NCBI GenBank assembly: GCA_029959905.1
Contig: JASCNZ010000015.1
Span: 1-56,321 of the forward strand
Origin: Microbacteriaceae bacterium PS02344
GTDB lineage: Bacteria > Actinomycetota > Actinomycetes > Actinomycetales > Microbacteriaceae
Length of the DNA stretch: 56,321 nucleotides
Direction: 5' to 3'
This document shows, piece after piece, positions 19,663-28,571 of the stretch (the stretch's first letter is position 1; each line of letters opens with the position of its first letter). The translations under genes and the position numbers were made by a program. Under the pieces are notes generated by a model, which saw only the letters and a list, made by a program, of their open reading frames with translations, made no database searches and was not told where the DNA came from.

Positions 19663-19750
19663 GAGCGTCAGTAAACCACAGGACTTCCGATGCCTGAGCT
19701 ATGTCTAATGAATGTCGAAAGAAAAACTTATGACGAAGTACTAGCAAAAG

Positions 19751-19786
19751 GTTGTCGACTCATGTCAGAATCATCGACATGACAAC
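19751..19786. promoter_or_regulatory. Nested inverted repeats over the catabolic operon start
   Basis: TCATGTC (19760-19766) and GACATGA (19776-19782) form a 7-bp inverted repeat around a -10-like CAGAAT (19766-19771). An outer pair, GTTGTC (19751-19756) and GACAAC (19781-19786), flanks it. The right arm covers the ATG at 19779. No Shine-Dalgarno precedes that ATG, so the operon may begin leaderless. A ROK operator is the obvious candidate role. Confidence 0.5.
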
Positions 19787-20882
19787 GGACGTCACCACAA
19801 CCGGCGTCGGGACGATCCGATCCGGATTCCTCGGCGGGGGCTTCATGGCCCACGTGCACAGCCGCGCTGCTCGCGCCGCCGGTGCCACCACGGCCCTCCT
19901 CGCCAGCTCCTCCGCCGCTCGAGCGCAGGCCGCCGCACAGGATCTCGGCATCGAGCGCGCGGCCGCCGACATCGACGAGCTGCTCGCCGGCGACATCGAC
20001 ATCGTGCACGTCTGCACCCCGAACGCCACGCATGCCGCACTCGCCATGGCGGTGATCGACGCCGGCATCCACGTGATCTGCGAGAAGCCCCTCGCGACGA
20101 CCGCCGCCGACGCACGGGCCCTGGCCCACGCCGCCGACCAGCGGGGCGTCGTCGCCGCCGTCCCGTTCGTCTACCGCTACCACCCGATGGTGCGCGAAGC
20201 GCGGGCCCGCGTGGCCGCCGGCGAGATCGGCGACCTTCTGACCGTCGACTGCGGCTACCTGCAGGACTGGATGCTGCTGCCCGACGACGACGACTGGCGG
20301 GTGACCTCGGCCGACGGCGGCCCCTCGCGCGCCTTCGCCGACATCGGGTCGCATCTCTGCGACCTCCTCGAGTTCGTCGCGGGGGAGCGCATCGTGCGCC
20401 TCACCGCCCGCACGCGCCGCGTGTACGACGAGCGCGGCGGACGGGCCGTCACGAACGAGGACGCGGTCGCGATCCTCGTCGAGATGGCCTCCGGCGCGAT
20501 CGGCACCCTGCTCGTGTCGCAGATGTCCGCCGGACGCAAGAACGCCCTCACGCTCGAACTGCACGGCGCGCAGGCCAGCCTCCGCTTCGACCAGGAGCGG
20601 CCGGAGGAGCTGTGGGTCGGGCAGCGCGACGGCAGCAGGCACCTCTTCCGCGACCCGCTCACCGCGCACCCGGGGATCGCCCGGTTCTCGCGCGTGCCGG
20701 CCGGGCATGCTCAGGGCTACCAGGACGCCTTCAACGGGTTCGTAGCCGACGCCTACGCCGCCGTGCGGGGCGAGCAGCCCGACGGGCTGCCGACCTTCGC
20801 CGACGGCGTGCGCGCCGCGCAGCTCACCGAGGCCGTGCTCGAGGCATCCGCCGCCCAGCAGTGGATCGACACCCCGTACTGA
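19779..20882 (+). CDS. Gfo/Idh/MocA family oxidoreductase
   Basis: A 367-residue NAD(P)-dependent sugar/cyclitol dehydrogenase. The Rossmann segment GFLGGGFMAHVHS is near the N-terminus, CEKPLATTAADA near residue 100 (EKP motif, catalytic Lys), and the C-terminal beta-sheet domain carries the GGPSRAFADIGSHLCDLLEFVAG block (Asp/His). Family members oxidise inositols or glycosides, often at C3. ATG at 19779 is favoured; an upstream in-frame TTG would extend it by nine residues. It is the first gene of the operon facing the ROK repressor. Confidence 0.88.
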   Translation: MTTDVTTTGVGTIRSGFLGGGFMAHVHSRAARAAGATTALLASSSAARAQAAAQDLGIERAAADIDELLAGDIDIVHVCTPNATHAALAMAVIDAGIHVICEKPLATTAADARALAHAADQRGVVAAVPFVYRYHPMVREARARVAAGEIGDLLTVDCGYLQDWMLLPDDDDWRVTSADGGPSRAFADIGSHLCDLLEFVAGERIVRLTARTRRVYDERGGRAVTNEDAVAILVEMASGAIGTLLVSQMSAGRKNALTLELHGAQASLRFDQERPEELWVGQRDGSRHLFRDPLTAHPGIARFSRVPAGHAQGYQDAFNGFVADAYAAVRGEQPDGLPTFADGVRAAQLTEAVLEASAAQQWIDTPY

Positions 20883-20934
20883 CCGCCGACCGCACCCGAC
20901 TTCCTGATTCGACGAAGACAGAAGGAACACCTCC

Positions 20935-22428
20935 ATGACCGACACATTCGACCTCGTGATCGTGGGCACCGGGCCCAACGGCGCGATCATCGCGAACCAG
21001 GTGCGGCAGGCGGCTCCCGACGCCCGCATCCTCGTGGTGGAGGCCGGCCGCCGCATCACCGACGTGCCCGGCGAGCACCTCGTCGAGGCCGACGAGTCGG
21101 CCATGAACGCGTCGTACGACGACCTCATGCGCCGGGCGCGGCAGATCGAGTACGTCAAGGATGCCGTGTCGATGAGTGCGATCGAGGGCGACGGCTGGGA
21201 CCCCGAGTCGTCCGGCGTGTTCCCCGCCGCGTTCTTCGGCCACAACTTCGCCGCGTTCCCCGGTGCCTCGATCTCGTGGAACATCGGCGGCATGGGCGTG
21301 CACTGGACCGCCGCGACGCCGTGGCCGTACGCCGAGGAGATCCCCGCCTTCCTGCCCTCGGAGGAGTGGGACGCCGACCTCGAGACCGCCCGCGGGCTGC
21401 TGCGCACCTACGTCGGCCCGCTCGTGGCCGGCGTGCACAATCCCTTCGAGCAGCCGCTGTTCGCCGCGCTCCGCGAGGCCGTGCCCAGCCCCGACCCGGA
21501 TCGTGAGGCCGGCTTCATGCCGATGGGCGGAGCGCCGCGCGTCGGCGAGCCGTTCGCCCGCACCGGCCCCCGCGACATCGCCCCCTTCGTCTTCGACGGC
21601 AGCGACCCCGCGGTCGAACTGCGCAGCGGCGTGCTCGTGCACCGCGTCGAGCACGAGGGCGGACGCGTGACCGGTCTCGCACTGCGCGACCTCGTCACCG
21701 GCGAGGAGACGACGGTGCGCGGCACGCAGGTGCTGATCGCCGGAGACGCCCTGCGCACGCCGCAGCTGCTCTGGGCCTCGGGCATCCGTCCCGCCGCTCT
21801 CGGCGCGTACCTCAACGAGCACGCCACGATCGACGGCGAGGTCGACATCGACGCGTCGCGCTTCGGGCTCACGGATGCCGACATCATCGAACCGCCGAAG
21901 GGCGAGCCGTTCATCGGCTCGTTCTGGAGCCCGTCGATCGGCGCCGCCCGCCCCGCGCACGGCCAGCTCATGGAGCGCGTGTACGAGGGGCGCCACAAGC
22001 TCAGCGTCGGCTGGTACTGCGCCACCGAGATCCGTGCCGAGAACCGCATCGAGTTCTCCGACGAATTGCAGGACTCGCTCGGCATGCCGCACATGACCGT
22101 GCACTTCTCGTACTCCGACGCCGACCTCGAGGAGATCCGCCGCACCCAGGAGGTGCAGCGGGCCGCTGCGAACGTCATCGGCGACTTCCCGACCGACGAT
22201 CGCGCCGTGCAGCCGCCCGGAGCATCCCTCCACTACACCGGCACCGTCCGTATGGGCACCGCCGACGACGGTACGAGCGTGGTCGACACCGACGGCCGCG
22301 TCTGGGGCTTCGAGAACCTCTACCTCGCCGGCAACGGTGTCATCCCGACCGCGCTGACCTGCAACGCGACGCTCACCGGAGCCACCCTCTCGGTGCGCAT
22401 CGCGCGCGCGGTCGCCGCTTCCCTCTGA
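20935..22428 (+). CDS. GMC-family FAD oxidoreductase resembling pyranose 2-oxidase / glycoside 3-oxidase
   Basis: A 497-residue FAD enzyme. The dinucleotide motif GTGPNG is at 11-16 and ARILVVEAGRR at about 30-40. The block GGMGVHWTAATP (118-129) aligns with the pyranose 2-oxidase region that carries the flavin-linked His, here His123. The catalytic pair is present: His433 in SLHYTGTVRMG and Asn477 in TCNATLT. This oxidase group acts on free sugars at C2 or on glycosides at C3; Microbacterium C-glycoside 3-oxidases (CarA) belong to the same branch as I recall it. The substrate is inferred, not shown. SD AGAAGGA precedes the ATG; no signal peptide is seen. Confidence 0.85.
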   Translation: MTDTFDLVIVGTGPNGAIIANQVRQAAPDARILVVEAGRRITDVPGEHLVEADESAMNASYDDLMRRARQIEYVKDAVSMSAIEGDGWDPESSGVFPAAFFGHNFAAFPGASISWNIGGMGVHWTAATPWPYAEEIPAFLPSEEWDADLETARGLLRTYVGPLVAGVHNPFEQPLFAALREAVPSPDPDREAGFMPMGGAPRVGEPFARTGPRDIAPFVFDGSDPAVELRSGVLVHRVEHEGGRVTGLALRDLVTGEETTVRGTQVLIAGDALRTPQLLWASGIRPAALGAYLNEHATIDGEVDIDASRFGLTDADIIEPPKGEPFIGSFWSPSIGAARPAHGQLMERVYEGRHKLSVGWYCATEIRAENRIEFSDELQDSLGMPHMTVHFSYSDADLEEIRRTQEVQRAAANVIGDFPTDDRAVQPPGASLHYTGTVRMGTADDGTSVVDTDGRVWGFENLYLAGNGVIPTALTCNATLTGATLSVRIARAVAASL

Positions 22429-22449
22429 CCCTGCACCACCCACACCATC

Positions 22450-22455
22450 AAGGAG
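22450..22455 (+). promoter_or_regulatory. Start-deciding ribosome binding site AAGGAG
   Basis: AAGGAG directly abuts an ATG at 22456 but lies 9 nt before the ATG at 22465. The second ATG is therefore the likely start of the binding protein. Confidence 0.6.
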
Positions 22456-22464
22456 ATGATCGCG

Positions 22465-23778
22465 ATGCACTTCCACCCTTCTTCGCGACGCCGGGCGACG
22501 ATGCTCGGAATCGCGCTGGTCGCATCCAGCGCCCTGGTCCTGACCGGCTGCGGCCGCGGTGACGACGCCGGCGGACCCGCCGCCGGCAGCGACACCACGG
22601 TCGATGACAAGCCGGCCACCGGCACGCTCGAGATCTGGACGCAGGGCGCCGATGGCGCCGAGCTGCCGCAGATGTTCGAGGAGTTCCAGAAGGACAACCC
22701 CGACGTCGAGATCAACATGACGCAGATCCCCGAGGCGGAGTTCGCGTCGAAGATGACCGCGGCGATCACCGCGGGCACCGTGCCCGACCTGATCTACGCG
22801 TTCACCGAGACGCAGTCGTCGCTCATCGCGACGGGCGGCTTCGACTCGGTGCCGGATGGGCTCGTCGACCCCGACGACTTCTTCGAGGTCATCTGGGACA
22901 ACTCGGTGTACGACGACGTGGCGTACGGGGTGCCGTGGTACGCCTACGCCGACATGGTGATCTACCGCACCGATCTCGCCGAGGCCGCCGGTGCCGAGGC
23001 GCCGACCGACTGGGACACCCTGCGCACCTTCGGTGAGGACCTGAAGGCATCCGGCGTGGAGTGGCCGCTCGCCCTCTACGCCGCTTACGACGCATACACC
23101 GCGCGGCAGCTGCTGACGTTCGCGAAGCAGAACGGCGGCGGCTTCATCAACGACGACCTCACCGAGTGGACGATCAACTCGCCCGAGAACGTCGAGGCGC
23201 TCGAATACTGGGCCGGCCTGATGGCCGACGGCCTCGCCTCGCCCGACGGCCCGGCGTTCCTCGACACGGTCTCGTGGTCGAGCACCGGCAAGAACGCGGC
23301 GATCATCGACGGCGGGCCGTGGTTCGTCGGCTGGTTCGACGACGCGAACGGCGAGGGCTGGGCCGACGAGCACCTGGCGCTGACCACCATGCCGGTCGGT
23401 CCCGACGGCGACGCCGCGACCACGGTCGGCGGCGGCAGCTGGTTCGTGCCGTCGGATTCCGAGAACAAGGATGCCGCGTGGAAGTTCGCGCGCTTCATGT
23501 CGGAGCCGGAGAGCCAGGTCAAGTGGTTCGAGATCTTCAAGAACATGCCGGCCGTGAAGGCCGCGTGGGAGGACCCCACGCTCGCCGACGACCCGCTGCT
23601 GCAGACCGTCGAAGCGGGCCTCGAGACCGGTGTCACCCTGCCGAAGGTCTCGACCTGGAGCCAGGTGGGCACCGTCATCGGCGAGCAGATGGAGAAGGTC
23701 GTCCGCGGCGGCGTCTCGGCCCAGGACGCGCTCGACGCGGCCCAGGCCCAGGCGGAGTCGATCGGGATGGGCGACTGA
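22465..23778 (+). CDS. Sugar ABC transporter substrate-binding lipoprotein (family 1)
   Basis: A 437-residue extracellular solute-binding protein of the MalE/UgpB type. A signal peptide with the lipobox LTGC gives lipidated Cys29, followed by a Gly/Asp-rich linker. The mature part starts near LEIWTQGADGAE and shows the family pattern FEEFQKDNPDVEI and VPDLIYAFTE. Aromatic residues (WDNSVYDDVAYGVPWYAYADM) suit sugar binding. It captures the carbohydrate for the two permeases encoded directly downstream. Confidence 0.92.
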   Translation: MHFHPSSRRRATMLGIALVASSALVLTGCGRGDDAGGPAAGSDTTVDDKPATGTLEIWTQGADGAELPQMFEEFQKDNPDVEINMTQIPEAEFASKMTAAITAGTVPDLIYAFTETQSSLIATGGFDSVPDGLVDPDDFFEVIWDNSVYDDVAYGVPWYAYADMVIYRTDLAEAAGAEAPTDWDTLRTFGEDLKASGVEWPLALYAAYDAYTARQLLTFAKQNGGGFINDDLTEWTINSPENVEALEYWAGLMADGLASPDGPAFLDTVSWSSTGKNAAIIDGGPWFVGWFDDANGEGWADEHLALTTMPVGPDGDAATTVGGGSWFVPSDSENKDAAWKFARFMSEPESQVKWFEIFKNMPAVKAAWEDPTLADDPLLQTVEAGLETGVTLPKVSTWSQVGTVIGEQMEKVVRGGVSAQDALDAAQAQAESIGMGD

Positions 23779-23786
23779 CACCCATC

Positions 23787-24755
23787 ATGACCACCACAGC
23801 GACCCGCACCATGGTCACCTCGGAGGCGCCGGCCCGGCGCCTCCGGGGGACCGGTCCGCGCCGGATGAGGAAGGTGCACGAGGGATCGCGGGCCGAAGCG
23901 ACCACCGCGTGGCTGTTCCTCGCCCCCTTCCTCCTCATCTTCCTCGCCTTCACGGGCATCCCCGCCCTCCTCGCCATCGGCGCGAGCATGACCGACATGT
24001 CGGCCCGCGACATCCGCGATCCGCTGAACGTCAACTTCACCGGCCTCGAGGGATTCGCCGAGATCATCGGCAACCCGGGGTTCCAGAGCGCGTTCCTCAA
24101 CACCGTTCTGTTCGTGGTGCTGTGCGTGCCGATCAGCATGGCCCTCGGCCTGGCCCTCGCGCTCATGCTCAACAACGGCATCCGGCGTCTGCGAAACGTG
24201 TTCCGTGCCGCTGCCTACGTGCCCGTCATCACCAACATCGTCGCCGCCGCCGTGATCTGGCAGTACGCCTTCTCGATCAACGGCCCGGTCAACACGACCC
24301 TCACCGACCTGGGGCTCGGCGCGCCGAACTGGCTCGGTGACCCCGGATGGGCCGTCACGACCGTCGTGATGATGGGCGTGTGGCGTACCACCGGCACGTG
24401 CATGATCCTCTTCCTCGCGGGCCTGCAGGCCGTGCCGGAGGAGATCTACGAGGCCGCCGCGACCGATGGCGCGGGCGCCTGGCGGCGACTGTGGTCGATC
24501 ACGCTTCCGCTGCTGCGCCCGACGACCCTGCTCGTGACGGTGCTGCAGACGGTGTCGTTCCTCAACATCTTCGAAGAGCCGTACCTGCTCACCAAGGGCG
24601 GGCCGCTCGGTTCCACCAAGTCGGTCGCCGTCTGGGTGTACGAGCAGTTCGGCTTCGGCAACGTCTCGGCCTCGATGGCCGGTTCGGTGCTGCTCCTGCT
24701 GCTCGTGGGCATCGTCGCGATCGTCCAGTTCCGAATCCTGAGGCCGAAACATTGA
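23787..24755 (+). CDS. Carbohydrate ABC transporter permease (MalF-like)
   Basis: A 322-residue CUT1 permease with about six membrane helices. The EAA loop EEIYEAAATDGAGAWRRLWSITLPLLRP (about 215-242) contacts the ATPase. It pairs with the second permease, whose TTG start overlaps its stop. No ATP-binding gene is in the operon, so it probably uses a shared MsmK/MsiK-type ATPase encoded elsewhere, as known for actinobacterial CUT1 systems. Confidence 0.92.
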   Translation: MTTTATRTMVTSEAPARRLRGTGPRRMRKVHEGSRAEATTAWLFLAPFLLIFLAFTGIPALLAIGASMTDMSARDIRDPLNVNFTGLEGFAEIIGNPGFQSAFLNTVLFVVLCVPISMALGLALALMLNNGIRRLRNVFRAAAYVPVITNIVAAAVIWQYAFSINGPVNTTLTDLGLGAPNWLGDPGWAVTTVVMMGVWRTTGTCMILFLAGLQAVPEEIYEAAATDGAGAWRRLWSITLPLLRPTTLLVTVLQTVSFLNIFEEPYLLTKGGPLGSTKSVAVWVYEQFGFGNVSASMAGSVLLLLLVGIVAIVQFRILRPKH

Positions 24756-25579
24756 AAACCCTGTCACCGACGCGCCAGGCGTTCAACTACACCGCTCTCG
24801 CCGTCATCACCGTCTTCATGCTCCTGCCCTTCGTCTGGGTGTTCTTCGGATCGTTCAAGACCCAGTCGGAGTTCCTCGGCAATCCGGGGGCGTGGTTCCC
24901 CGAGTCGTTCCAGCTGCAGAACTACATCCAACTGTTCGCCGAGCGCGGCTTCGGCTCGTACATGCTCAACAGCGTGATCGTCTCGGGCGTCGCGATCGTC
25001 GGCAACGTGCTGTTCAGCGCCATGGCCGGCTACGCCCTGGCCAAGCTGCGGTTCCGCGGACGCGGCCTCGTCTTCCCGCTCGTGATCGCCTCGATGATCG
25101 TGCCGTACGTGGCGCTGTTCGTGCCGCAGTTCGTGATCGTCGTGCAGCTCGGCCTGGTCAACTCGCTCATCGCGATCATCCTGCCGGTGCTCGTACTGCC
25201 GCTGTGCGTGTTCATCATGCGCCAGTTCGCGCACGGTGTGCCGTACGAGCTCATGGAGGCCGCGCGCCTCGACGGCGCGGGGGAGGGCCGCATCTTCTTC
25301 CGCGTCTTCCTGCCGCTCACCGGACCGGGGCTCGCGACCGTCGCGATCCTGTCGTTCCTCACCTCGTGGAACAACTTCCTCTGGCCCCTCGTCGTCGCCC
25401 AGTCGCAGGACACCTACACCGCGCCCGTCGGGCTCTCCGTCGCCTCGCAGGCATCCAACACCATCTCGTTCGGTCTGCTTCTGGCCGGAGCGATGGTGGT
25501 GCTGCTGCCGATCCTCATCCTCTTCCTCTTCCTGCAGAAGTACTTCATCCAGGGCGTCGCCGCCACGGGACTGAAGTGA
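24752..25579 (+). CDS. Carbohydrate ABC transporter permease (MalG-like)
   Basis: A 275-residue CUT1 permease with six hydrophobic segments and the EAA motif YELMEAARLDGAGEGRIFFRVFLPL at about 164-188. The ending QKYFIQGVAATGLK is typical of MalG-like proteins. The start is read as TTG at 24752, overlapping the TGA of the first permease (TTGA). The frame stays open upstream but that extension is not membrane-like. Confidence 0.9.
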   Translation: MKTLSPTRQAFNYTALAVITVFMLLPFVWVFFGSFKTQSEFLGNPGAWFPESFQLQNYIQLFAERGFGSYMLNSVIVSGVAIVGNVLFSAMAGYALAKLRFRGRGLVFPLVIASMIVPYVALFVPQFVIVVQLGLVNSLIAIILPVLVLPLCVFIMRQFAHGVPYELMEAARLDGAGEGRIFFRVFLPLTGPGLATVAILSFLTSWNNFLWPLVVAQSQDTYTAPVGLSVASQASNTISFGLLLAGAMVVLLPILILFLFLQKYFIQGVAATGLK

Positions 25580-25610
25580 CCGCCGCAGCCCTCTGAAAGG
25601 ACACCGTCGC

Positions 25611-26555
25611 ATGGCTGTGAAGGACCTCAAGTTCGCCCTCAACGCGATCCAGTGGATCAACGTGAAGGAGGACCCCGCCGATCTCGACAGCGCGAGCCTG
25701 TGGCGATTCGCCGATCCGGCGTTCGTCGCCGAATACCCGGGGGTGCTCCGAGCGATCCGCGAAGCCGGGTTCGGCGCGACCATGATGGAGGTGCTCGACA
25801 CCCAGACGCTGCAGAACTATGCGGCGATGGTCGAGGAGTCGGGACTCGCCCTGGCGCCCGGGTACGTGCAGGTGCCGCTCGCGAGCGACCACGGCGGCCG
25901 GCTCGAGCGCGGGACGTTCGAGCGCATCCACTGGTTCGACGGCGTGCGGCGCAAGGCCGAGGAGTCGAACTACTTCGGAATCCCGACCATCTTCCTCGCG
26001 GCCGAGGTCGACCAGACGGCGATCCGGTGGCAGAAGCCGGCGGTGGGCGCCGACTTCTCGCAGGACCGCCTCGACGAACTCACCGACCTCATCGACGAGG
26101 CCGTCGACGTGCTCAACGCCGAGGGCGTGAAGCCCGGGCTGCACAACCACGTGGGCACTTGGATCGAGACGCAGCACGAGTACGAGCACGTGCTGAACGC
26201 CATCGACGCGTCGCGGCTCGGCGCCGCCTTCGACATCGGCCACCTCGAATGGGCCGGCATCGATGCCCGCGAGGCGATCACGACCTGGGCCGACCGCGTG
26301 CAGGATCTGCACCTGAAGGACCTCGACCTCGACCTCGCCCGCCGCAGCCGCGAGGAGGGCCTCAGCTACGAGCGCGCCACCGACCTCGGTCTGTACCTCG
26401 AGCCCGGCTTGGGCGCCGTCGACCTGCGGGGCACGCTCGAGGCACTGCCCGACGGGTGGGACGGATGGGTCATCATCGAGGTGGATCGCGCCAGCATGGA
26501 TCCGGTCGAGAGCGCGCACGTCACCGCACGCTGGGTCGCAGACCTCACGGCGTGA
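25611..26555 (+). CDS. IolE-like sugar isomerase/epimerase/dehydratase (TIM barrel), copy 1
   Basis: A 314-residue xylose-isomerase-like TIM barrel. Probable metal and active-site residues are Glu60, His178/His180 and Glu186 in [11 protein letters not shown], Asp208/His211 in FDIGHL, His234/Lys236/Asp237 in LHLKD, and Glu290 in IIEVD. The [10 protein letters not shown] and DIGHL patterns resemble inosose dehydratase (IolE), which eliminates water next to a ketone. A similar elimination on a keto-sugar or keto-glycoside would fit the oxidases upstream. It has a close paralogue 34 nt downstream. Confidence 0.82.
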   Translation: MAVKDLKFALNAIQWINVKEDPADLDSASLWRFADPAFVAEYPGVLRAIREAGFGATMMEVLDTQTLQNYAAMVEESGLALAPGYVQVPLASDHGGRLERGTFERIHWFDGVRRKAEESNYFGIPTIFLAAEVDQTAIRWQKPAVGADFSQDRLDELTDLIDEAVDVLNAEGVKPGLHNHVGTWIETQHEYEHVLNAIDASRLGAAFDIGHLEWAGIDAREAITTWADRVQDLHLKDLDLDLARRSREEGLSYERATDLGLYLEPGLGAVDLRGTLEALPDGWDGWVIIEVDRASMDPVESAHVTARWVADLTA

Positions 26556-26589
26556 ACCGCACCAGGACGACTCGAAGGGACCAGACGCG

Positions 26590-27567
26590 ATGACGCTCAC
26601 CCAGGACCATTTCTCGCTCAACACCCTGCAGTGGATCACGGTCTCGCTCGGCGAGTCGACCGGTGAACCCGGCAGCGTCGGCTGGGAGTTCGACCGGCCG
26701 AGCTTCCTCGCCCGGCAGCCCGAGGTGCTCCGCCAGGTGCGCGATGCCGGCTTCTCGGCGGTGATGCTGGAGGTGCTCCCCACCCAGACCCTCCAGGCCT
26801 ACGCCCGTGTGGTCGCCGACTCGGGTCTGCGGGTCACACCCGGGTACGTGCACATCGGTCTGCCCGAGGAGTTCGGTCGCGATCACACCGGCGACGACGA
26901 GGCGCGGTTCCGATGGTTCGACGGCATCCGCCGTCGTGCCGAGGAATCGCTGTACATGGGGCTCGACCGGGTGTTCCTCGCCGCCGACATGGCGCCGGGG
27001 CGACCGCGCATCGACGAGGCCGCCGCGCGCGGGCACGCGTTCGACGCCGCCCGGCTCGACCGCGTCACCGACACCATCGGCGAGGCCGCCGAGGTGCTGA
27101 AGGCGGAGGGGGTGACGGCGGCGCTGCACAACCACGTCGGCACCTGGATCGAGACCGAGGTGGAGTACGACCACGTGCTGGATGCCGTGCCGTCGACGAT
27201 CCTCGCCGCAGGGCCCGACCTCGGGCACCTCGCCTGGACGGGGGCCGACGTCGTCGCCTGGGTCGCCCGCCACGCCGACCGCATCTCGGACCTGCACATC
27301 AAGGACATGGATCTCGCCCTCGCCGCCGAGGCGCGCGAGAAGGGCACCCCCTACTTCGACGTCATGGCGCAGCGATTCTTCCTGGAGCCGGGCCTCGGCG
27401 ACGTGCCCCTGCAGGCCGCGCTCGCCGCCCTGCCCGACGGGTTCGACGGCACGATCCTCGTCGAGGTCGACAAGCCGAGCATGGAGCCCTTCGCGAGCGC
27501 CCGGGCGAGCTGGGCCTGGATCGCCGAGAACTATCCGTCCGCCGCTGCCACGGAGGAAGCCGCATGA
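26590..27567 (+). CDS. IolE-like sugar isomerase/epimerase/dehydratase (TIM barrel), copy 2
   Basis: A 325-residue paralogue of the preceding gene; both start with an (A/T)LQW-type strand after the N-terminus and share [11 protein letters not shown], the GHL motif ([10 protein letters not shown] here), LHIKDMD and VEVDKPSME. All likely metal ligands are retained, so both copies look catalytically competent. They could form a heterodimer or handle two isomeric intermediates. The stop overlaps the start of the third TIM-barrel gene (ATGA). Confidence 0.82.
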   Translation: MTLTQDHFSLNTLQWITVSLGESTGEPGSVGWEFDRPSFLARQPEVLRQVRDAGFSAVMLEVLPTQTLQAYARVVADSGLRVTPGYVHIGLPEEFGRDHTGDDEARFRWFDGIRRRAEESLYMGLDRVFLAADMAPGRPRIDEAAARGHAFDAARLDRVTDTIGEAAEVLKAEGVTAALHNHVGTWIETEVEYDHVLDAVPSTILAAGPDLGHLAWTGADVVAWVARHADRISDLHIKDMDLALAAEAREKGTPYFDVMAQRFFLEPGLGDVPLQAALAALPDGFDGTILVEVDKPSMEPFASARASWAWIAENYPSAAATEEAA

Positions 27568-28571
27568 GCACGCATCCCGTCACCCTGTTCACCGGTCAGT
27601 GGGCCGACCTGCCGTTCGAGGAGGTCGCCCGCCTCGCCGCCGAATGGGGCTACGACGGCCTCGAGATCGCGGCATCCGGAGACCACCTCGACCTGCGGCG
27701 CGCCGACGAGGACGACGCCTACGTCGCGTCGCGGAAGGAGATCCTCGACCGCCACGGTCTGCAGGTGTTCGCGATCTCGAACCACCTCGCGGGGCAGGCG
27801 GTGTGCGACGCGCCCATCGACTTCCGTCATCAGGCGATCCTGCGCGACTACGTGTGGGGCGACGGTGAGACAGAAGGCGTGCGGCAGCGAGCCGCCGACG
27901 ACATGAAGCGCGCGGCCCGCGTGGCCCGCAAGCTGGGCGTCGACACGGTGGTCGGGTTCACCGGGTCGTCGATCTGGCCCTACGTGGCGATGTTCCCGCC
28001 CGTGCCGGAGGAAGTCATCGCCGGCGGCTTCGAGGACTTCGCGAATCGCTGGAACCCGATCCTCGACGTGTTCGACGGCGAGGGCGTGCGCTTCGCGCAC
28101 GAGGTGCATCCGAGCGAGATCGCCTACGACTACTGGTCGTCGGTGCGTGCGCTCGAAGCGATCGAGCACCGCGAGGCGTTCGGTTTCAACTGGGACCCGT
28201 CGCACATGATGTGGCAGAACATCGATCCCGTCGGGTTCATCTGGGACTTCCAGGACCGGATCTACCACGTCGACTGCAAGGACACGCGGATGCGCCCGCA
28301 GAACGGCCGCTCCGGCGTGCTCGGCTCGCATCTGCCCTGGGGTGACCCGCGGCGCGGCTGGGACTTCGTCTCGACCGGTCACGGCGACGTGCCGTGGGAG
28401 GACTCGTTCCGCGCGCTCGACGCGATCGGATACACCGGGCCCATCTCGATCGAGTGGGAGGACGCAGGGATGGACCGTCTGCACGGTGCGGCGCAGGCCG
28501 TGCAGTACGTGCGATCCCTGCTCTGGCCGAAGCCCACCGCGTCGTTCGACGCCGCGTTCCGGAACCAGTGA
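27564..28571 (+). CDS. Sugar phosphate isomerase/epimerase family TIM-barrel protein
   Basis: A 335-residue TIM barrel, clearly different from the two upstream paralogues. Candidate metal residues are Glu34, Glu180 and His182 ([10 protein letters not shown]), Asp211/His214 ([10 protein letters not shown]), His235 (IYHVDCKDT) and Glu297 (SIEWED). Similar proteins accompany Gfo/Idh and GMC enzymes in sugar clusters, and the large subunit of bacterial C-glycoside deglycosidases (DgpC type) has this fold. The small DUF6379-type partner of those enzymes is not in the window, so that role is only a possibility. It is coupled at both ends by ATGA/GTGA overlaps. Confidence 0.8.
   Translation: MSTHPVTLFTGQWADLPFEEVARLAAEWGYDGLEIAASGDHLDLRRADEDDAYVASRKEILDRHGLQVFAISNHLAGQAVCDAPIDFRHQAILRDYVWGDGETEGVRQRAADDMKRAARVARKLGVDTVVGFTGSSIWPYVAMFPPVPEEVIAGGFEDFANRWNPILDVFDGEGVRFAHEVHPSEIAYDYWSSVRALEAIEHREAFGFNWDPSHMMWQNIDPVGFIWDFQDRIYHVDCKDTRMRPQNGRSGVLGSHLPWGDPRRGWDFVSTGHGDVPWEDSFRALDAIGYTGPISIEWEDAGMDRLHGAAQAVQYVRSLLWPKPTASFDAAFRNQ

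Noticed and set aside
19752..19778. TTG start for the first gene of the sugar operon
   Set aside because: It lies within the inverted repeat, adds nine residues not expected before the Rossmann fold, and has no ribosome binding site.
20824..23781. A 985-codon minus-strand frame over the GMC and binding-protein genes
   Set aside because: Composition is low-complexity Arg/Gly/Val/Asp with no recognisable motif, opposite two clear genes.
27564..28571. Definite C-glycoside deglycosidase large subunit
   Set aside because: The fold fits, but the required small DUF6379-type subunit gene is not in the window and key residues cannot be aligned by eye. Kept only as a possibility.
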